From assembly GCF_016862755.1 (NCBI RefSeq), contig NZ_BONO01000018.1, positions 30,211 to 94,210 on the forward strand: a DNA stretch of 64,000 bases, written 5' to 3'. The position numbers and the translations under genes were made by a program. A model generated the notes under the pieces. The model saw nothing but the letters and a program-made list of their open reading frames with translations, was not told the DNA's origin and ran no database searches. Positions 62,685-64,000 of this stretch are shown one piece after another. How positions within the stretch are numbered: the first letter of the stretch is position 1; the number at the start of each line of letters is the position of its first letter. The stretch comes from Cellulomonas pakistanensis (GTDB lineage: Bacteria; Actinomycetota; Actinomycetes; Actinomycetales; Cellulomonadaceae).

Positions 62685-63776
62685 ATGGCAGCGCCGCGGG
62701 TGGTCGTGGTCGGGGGCGGGTACGGCGGGACGCGGGTGGCGACGCTGCTCGACGACGTCGCCGACGTGGTGCTGGTCGAGCCGAAGGACGCGTTCGTGCA
62801 CGCCTCGGCCGCCCTGCGCGCCGCGGTCGACCCCGTGTGGGAGAGCCGGGTGTTCTTCGGCTACGACCGGCTGCTCGAGCACGGGTGGGTGGTGCGGCAG
62901 CGGGTGGAGCGCGCGACGTCCGCGGGCGTGCAGCTCGCCGACGGGACGTCCCTCGACGCGGACCACCTCGTGCTCGCCACCGGCACGTCCTACCCGTTCC
63001 CCGCCAAGTTCCTCGAGTCGGACACCGGCGTCGCGCGGGCGCGGCTGGCCCGGATGCGCGAGGGGCTGGAGCGCGCCGAGCGGGTGCTGGTCGTCGGTGC
63101 CGGCGCGGTCGGGCTGGAGCTCGTCGGCGAGCTGCTCGACGCGTACCCGCACCTGAAGATCACGGTCGTCGACCAGGCGGACGACGCGCTGACCACCGCC
63201 GACTACCTGCCCGGGCTGCGCGCCGAGGTGCACGCCCAGCTCGACGGCCGGGTCGAGTTCCTGCTCGGCTCCCGGCTCGGCTACCTGCCGCCCGTGGACG
63301 TCGGGGTGCACGAGCCGTTCGTCGTCGAGACCGAGGCCGGCGACCGGGTCGAGGCGCAGGTGTGGTTCCGCTGCCACGGCAACCTGGTGGCCAGCGACTA
63401 CCTGGCGGGCGACCTCGCGGGCGCCCGCAACGGCCTCGGCGAGGTGCGGGTCGAGCCGACGCTGGCGCTCACCGGGCACCCGACGGTGTGGGCGGTCGGC
63501 GACATCACCGACGTGCCGGAGTCCAAGCGCGCCTCCGCCGCCCGCGCGCACGCCGACGTGGTGGCTGCGAACATCCGCGCGGCGATCGAGGGCCGGCCTG
63601 CCGAGGCGACCTACACCCCGGCGCCGGAGCGGATCGTGCTGCCGCTCGGCCGGACCGGCGGGGCGTCGCAGATCGTGGACGAGGACGGGACCCGGCGGAT
63701 CCTGGGCGCGGCGGAGACCAGCCGGATGAAGGGCGCGGACCTGTACTCGACGGCGGTAGCGGAGCTGTTCGGCTAG
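62685..63776 (+). CDS. FAD-dependent pyridine nucleotide-disulphide oxidoreductase, FSP1/NDH-2-like
   Basis: Flavoprotein of 363 residues. FAD motif VVVVGGGYGGTRVATLL at the N-terminus, second GXGXXG VLVVGAGAVGLELVGELL near residue 140, and the C-terminal FAD-contact VWAVGDITDVPESKRASAARAHADVVAANI. The size and lack of a membrane anchor resemble AIFM2/FSP1-type NAD(P)H quinone oxidoreductases. No redox-active CxxC is seen. The ATG at 62685 follows GAGAGGGG. Substrate unknown. Confidence 0.85.
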   Translation: MAAPRVVVVGGGYGGTRVATLLDDVADVVLVEPKDAFVHASAALRAAVDPVWESRVFFGYDRLLEHGWVVRQRVERATSAGVQLADGTSLDADHLVLATGTSYPFPAKFLESDTGVARARLARMREGLERAERVLVVGAGAVGLELVGELLDAYPHLKITVVDQADDALTTADYLPGLRAEVHAQLDGRVEFLLGSRLGYLPPVDVGVHEPFVVETEAGDRVEAQVWFRCHGNLVASDYLAGDLAGARNGLGEVRVEPTLALTGHPTVWAVGDITDVPESKRASAARAHADVVAANIRAAIEGRPAEATYTPAPERIVLPLGRTGGASQIVDEDGTRRILGAAETSRMKGADLYSTAVAELFG

Positions 63777-63790
63777 AACCCCGAGCCGCG

Positions 63791-63815
63791 CAGACCCGGA
63801 CCTCGTCCGGGTCTG
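63791..63815. terminator. Terminator of the FAD oxidoreductase gene
   Basis: Perfect 11-base stem CAGACCCGGAC (63791-63801) and complement (63805-63815) with a CTC loop, 15 bases past the stop; it also suits the convergent HNH gene. Confidence 0.7.
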
Positions 63816-63881
63816 ACTGCAGCCAGGCCACGCCGACCCGCACGAGCCGGGACGGTGGAGCAGGCGGGCCGGCCCCGCCCG

Positions 63882-64000
63882 TCAGAACGGTGGGGGCGCG
63901 TCGTGGGGGTCGGTGGTGGCGTCGTGGGTGCGGCCGGTGCCCGGTCGGGTGAGGTAGCGGTGCCCGGTGGGCGTGACCCACTCGAACAGGCCTGGCTGGA
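63882..64000 (-). CDS. HNH endonuclease (DUF222 type), C-terminal end
   Basis: Only the last 39 codons are inside the window. Read on the minus strand they give GLFEWVTPTGHRYLTRPG, then a His/Asp/Pro-rich end DPHDAPPPF and TGA at 63882. The TPTGHRY string with a PPPF end is typical of the extreme C-terminus of the 13E12/DUF222-HNH repeat proteins of actinobacteria. The gene starts beyond base 64000. Confidence 0.7.
   Translation of the reverse strand, partial: QPGLFEWVTPTGHRYLTRPGTGRTHDATTDPHDAPPPF

Overview
The window is a very high-GC stretch (clearly above 70%) with dense, overlapping genes, many GTG starts and many genes whose -10 box lies only 6-7 bases before the start codon (leaderless mRNAs). 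Gene content (PurS plus a separate PurQ and PurL, a SigK/RskA pair, an IdeR/DtxR-type iron box, a DUF3151 gene next to fructose-bisphosphate aldolase, an SCO4848-type membrane protein, a Septum_form protein, a DUF222/HNH tail) points to an actinomycete of the Micrococcales. Cellulomonadaceae is my best guess, from overall feel rather than from any search.

The backbone is a minus-strand string of housekeeping nucleotide genes, read from right to left: pyrE, purT, a SpoU methyltransferase, fba, purA, purD, purC, purS, purQ and purL. Between them lie larger accessory blocks: about 21 kb between purQ and purL, and about 19 kb between purC and purS.

Layout by region. 1-897: 5' part of purL. 1119-2508: a membrane protein and a DUF2599 lipoprotein. 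2595-8002: a five-gene peptide-type ABC importer, preceded by a tiny, almost leaderless ORF that ends in three consecutive Cys codons (a likely cysteine attenuator). 8027-8100: a nested palindrome with a second copy near 21.1 kb. 8132-14910: a fatty-acid block resembling the mycobacterial fadE5/fadA2/fabG4/htdX cluster, with a TetR regulator. 14941-16327: small unknown genes and a pentapeptide-like protein. 16456-20101: a sulfur locus in which a SAM-IV riboswitch (minus strand, before a desulfurase-like PLP enzyme) and an S-box/SAM-I riboswitch (plus strand, before DUF1737, rhodanese and metZ) stand back to back. 20165-25672: a membrane protein, a truncated luciferase-like protein carrying the second palindrome in its reading frame, purQ, purS, an unknown gene, an amidohydrolase and a PaiB-like protein. 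25952-34508: a seven-gene peptide importer operon with an M14 peptidase, an S12 serine hydrolase and a GbsR/MarR-like regulator. 34750-37951: a small protein, a duplicated His-rich lipoprotein, sigK and rskA. 37960-41991: an iron-siderophore ABC system diverging from an IdeR/DtxR-type box. 42033-47553: purC, a nucleotidyltransferase/HEPN-like pair, purD, purA and DUF3151. 47661-51375: a partner-switching block (STAS, SpoIIE-type phosphatase, STAS) with a MazF toxin-antitoxin pair set inside it. 51486-58577: fba, spoU, purT, dedA, a NagD-like phosphatase, pyrE, a short-chain dehydrogenase and exonuclease III. 58648-64000: a Septum_form protein, TetR, a GH3 beta-glucosidase, an FAD oxidoreductase and the tail of an HNH endonuclease.

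The strongest theme beyond housekeeping is sulfur: a cysteine-responsive leader peptide on an uncharacterised importer and two different SAM riboswitch classes back to back, all within 18 kb. No rRNA, tRNA, CRISPR array, insertion sequence or phage genes were seen.
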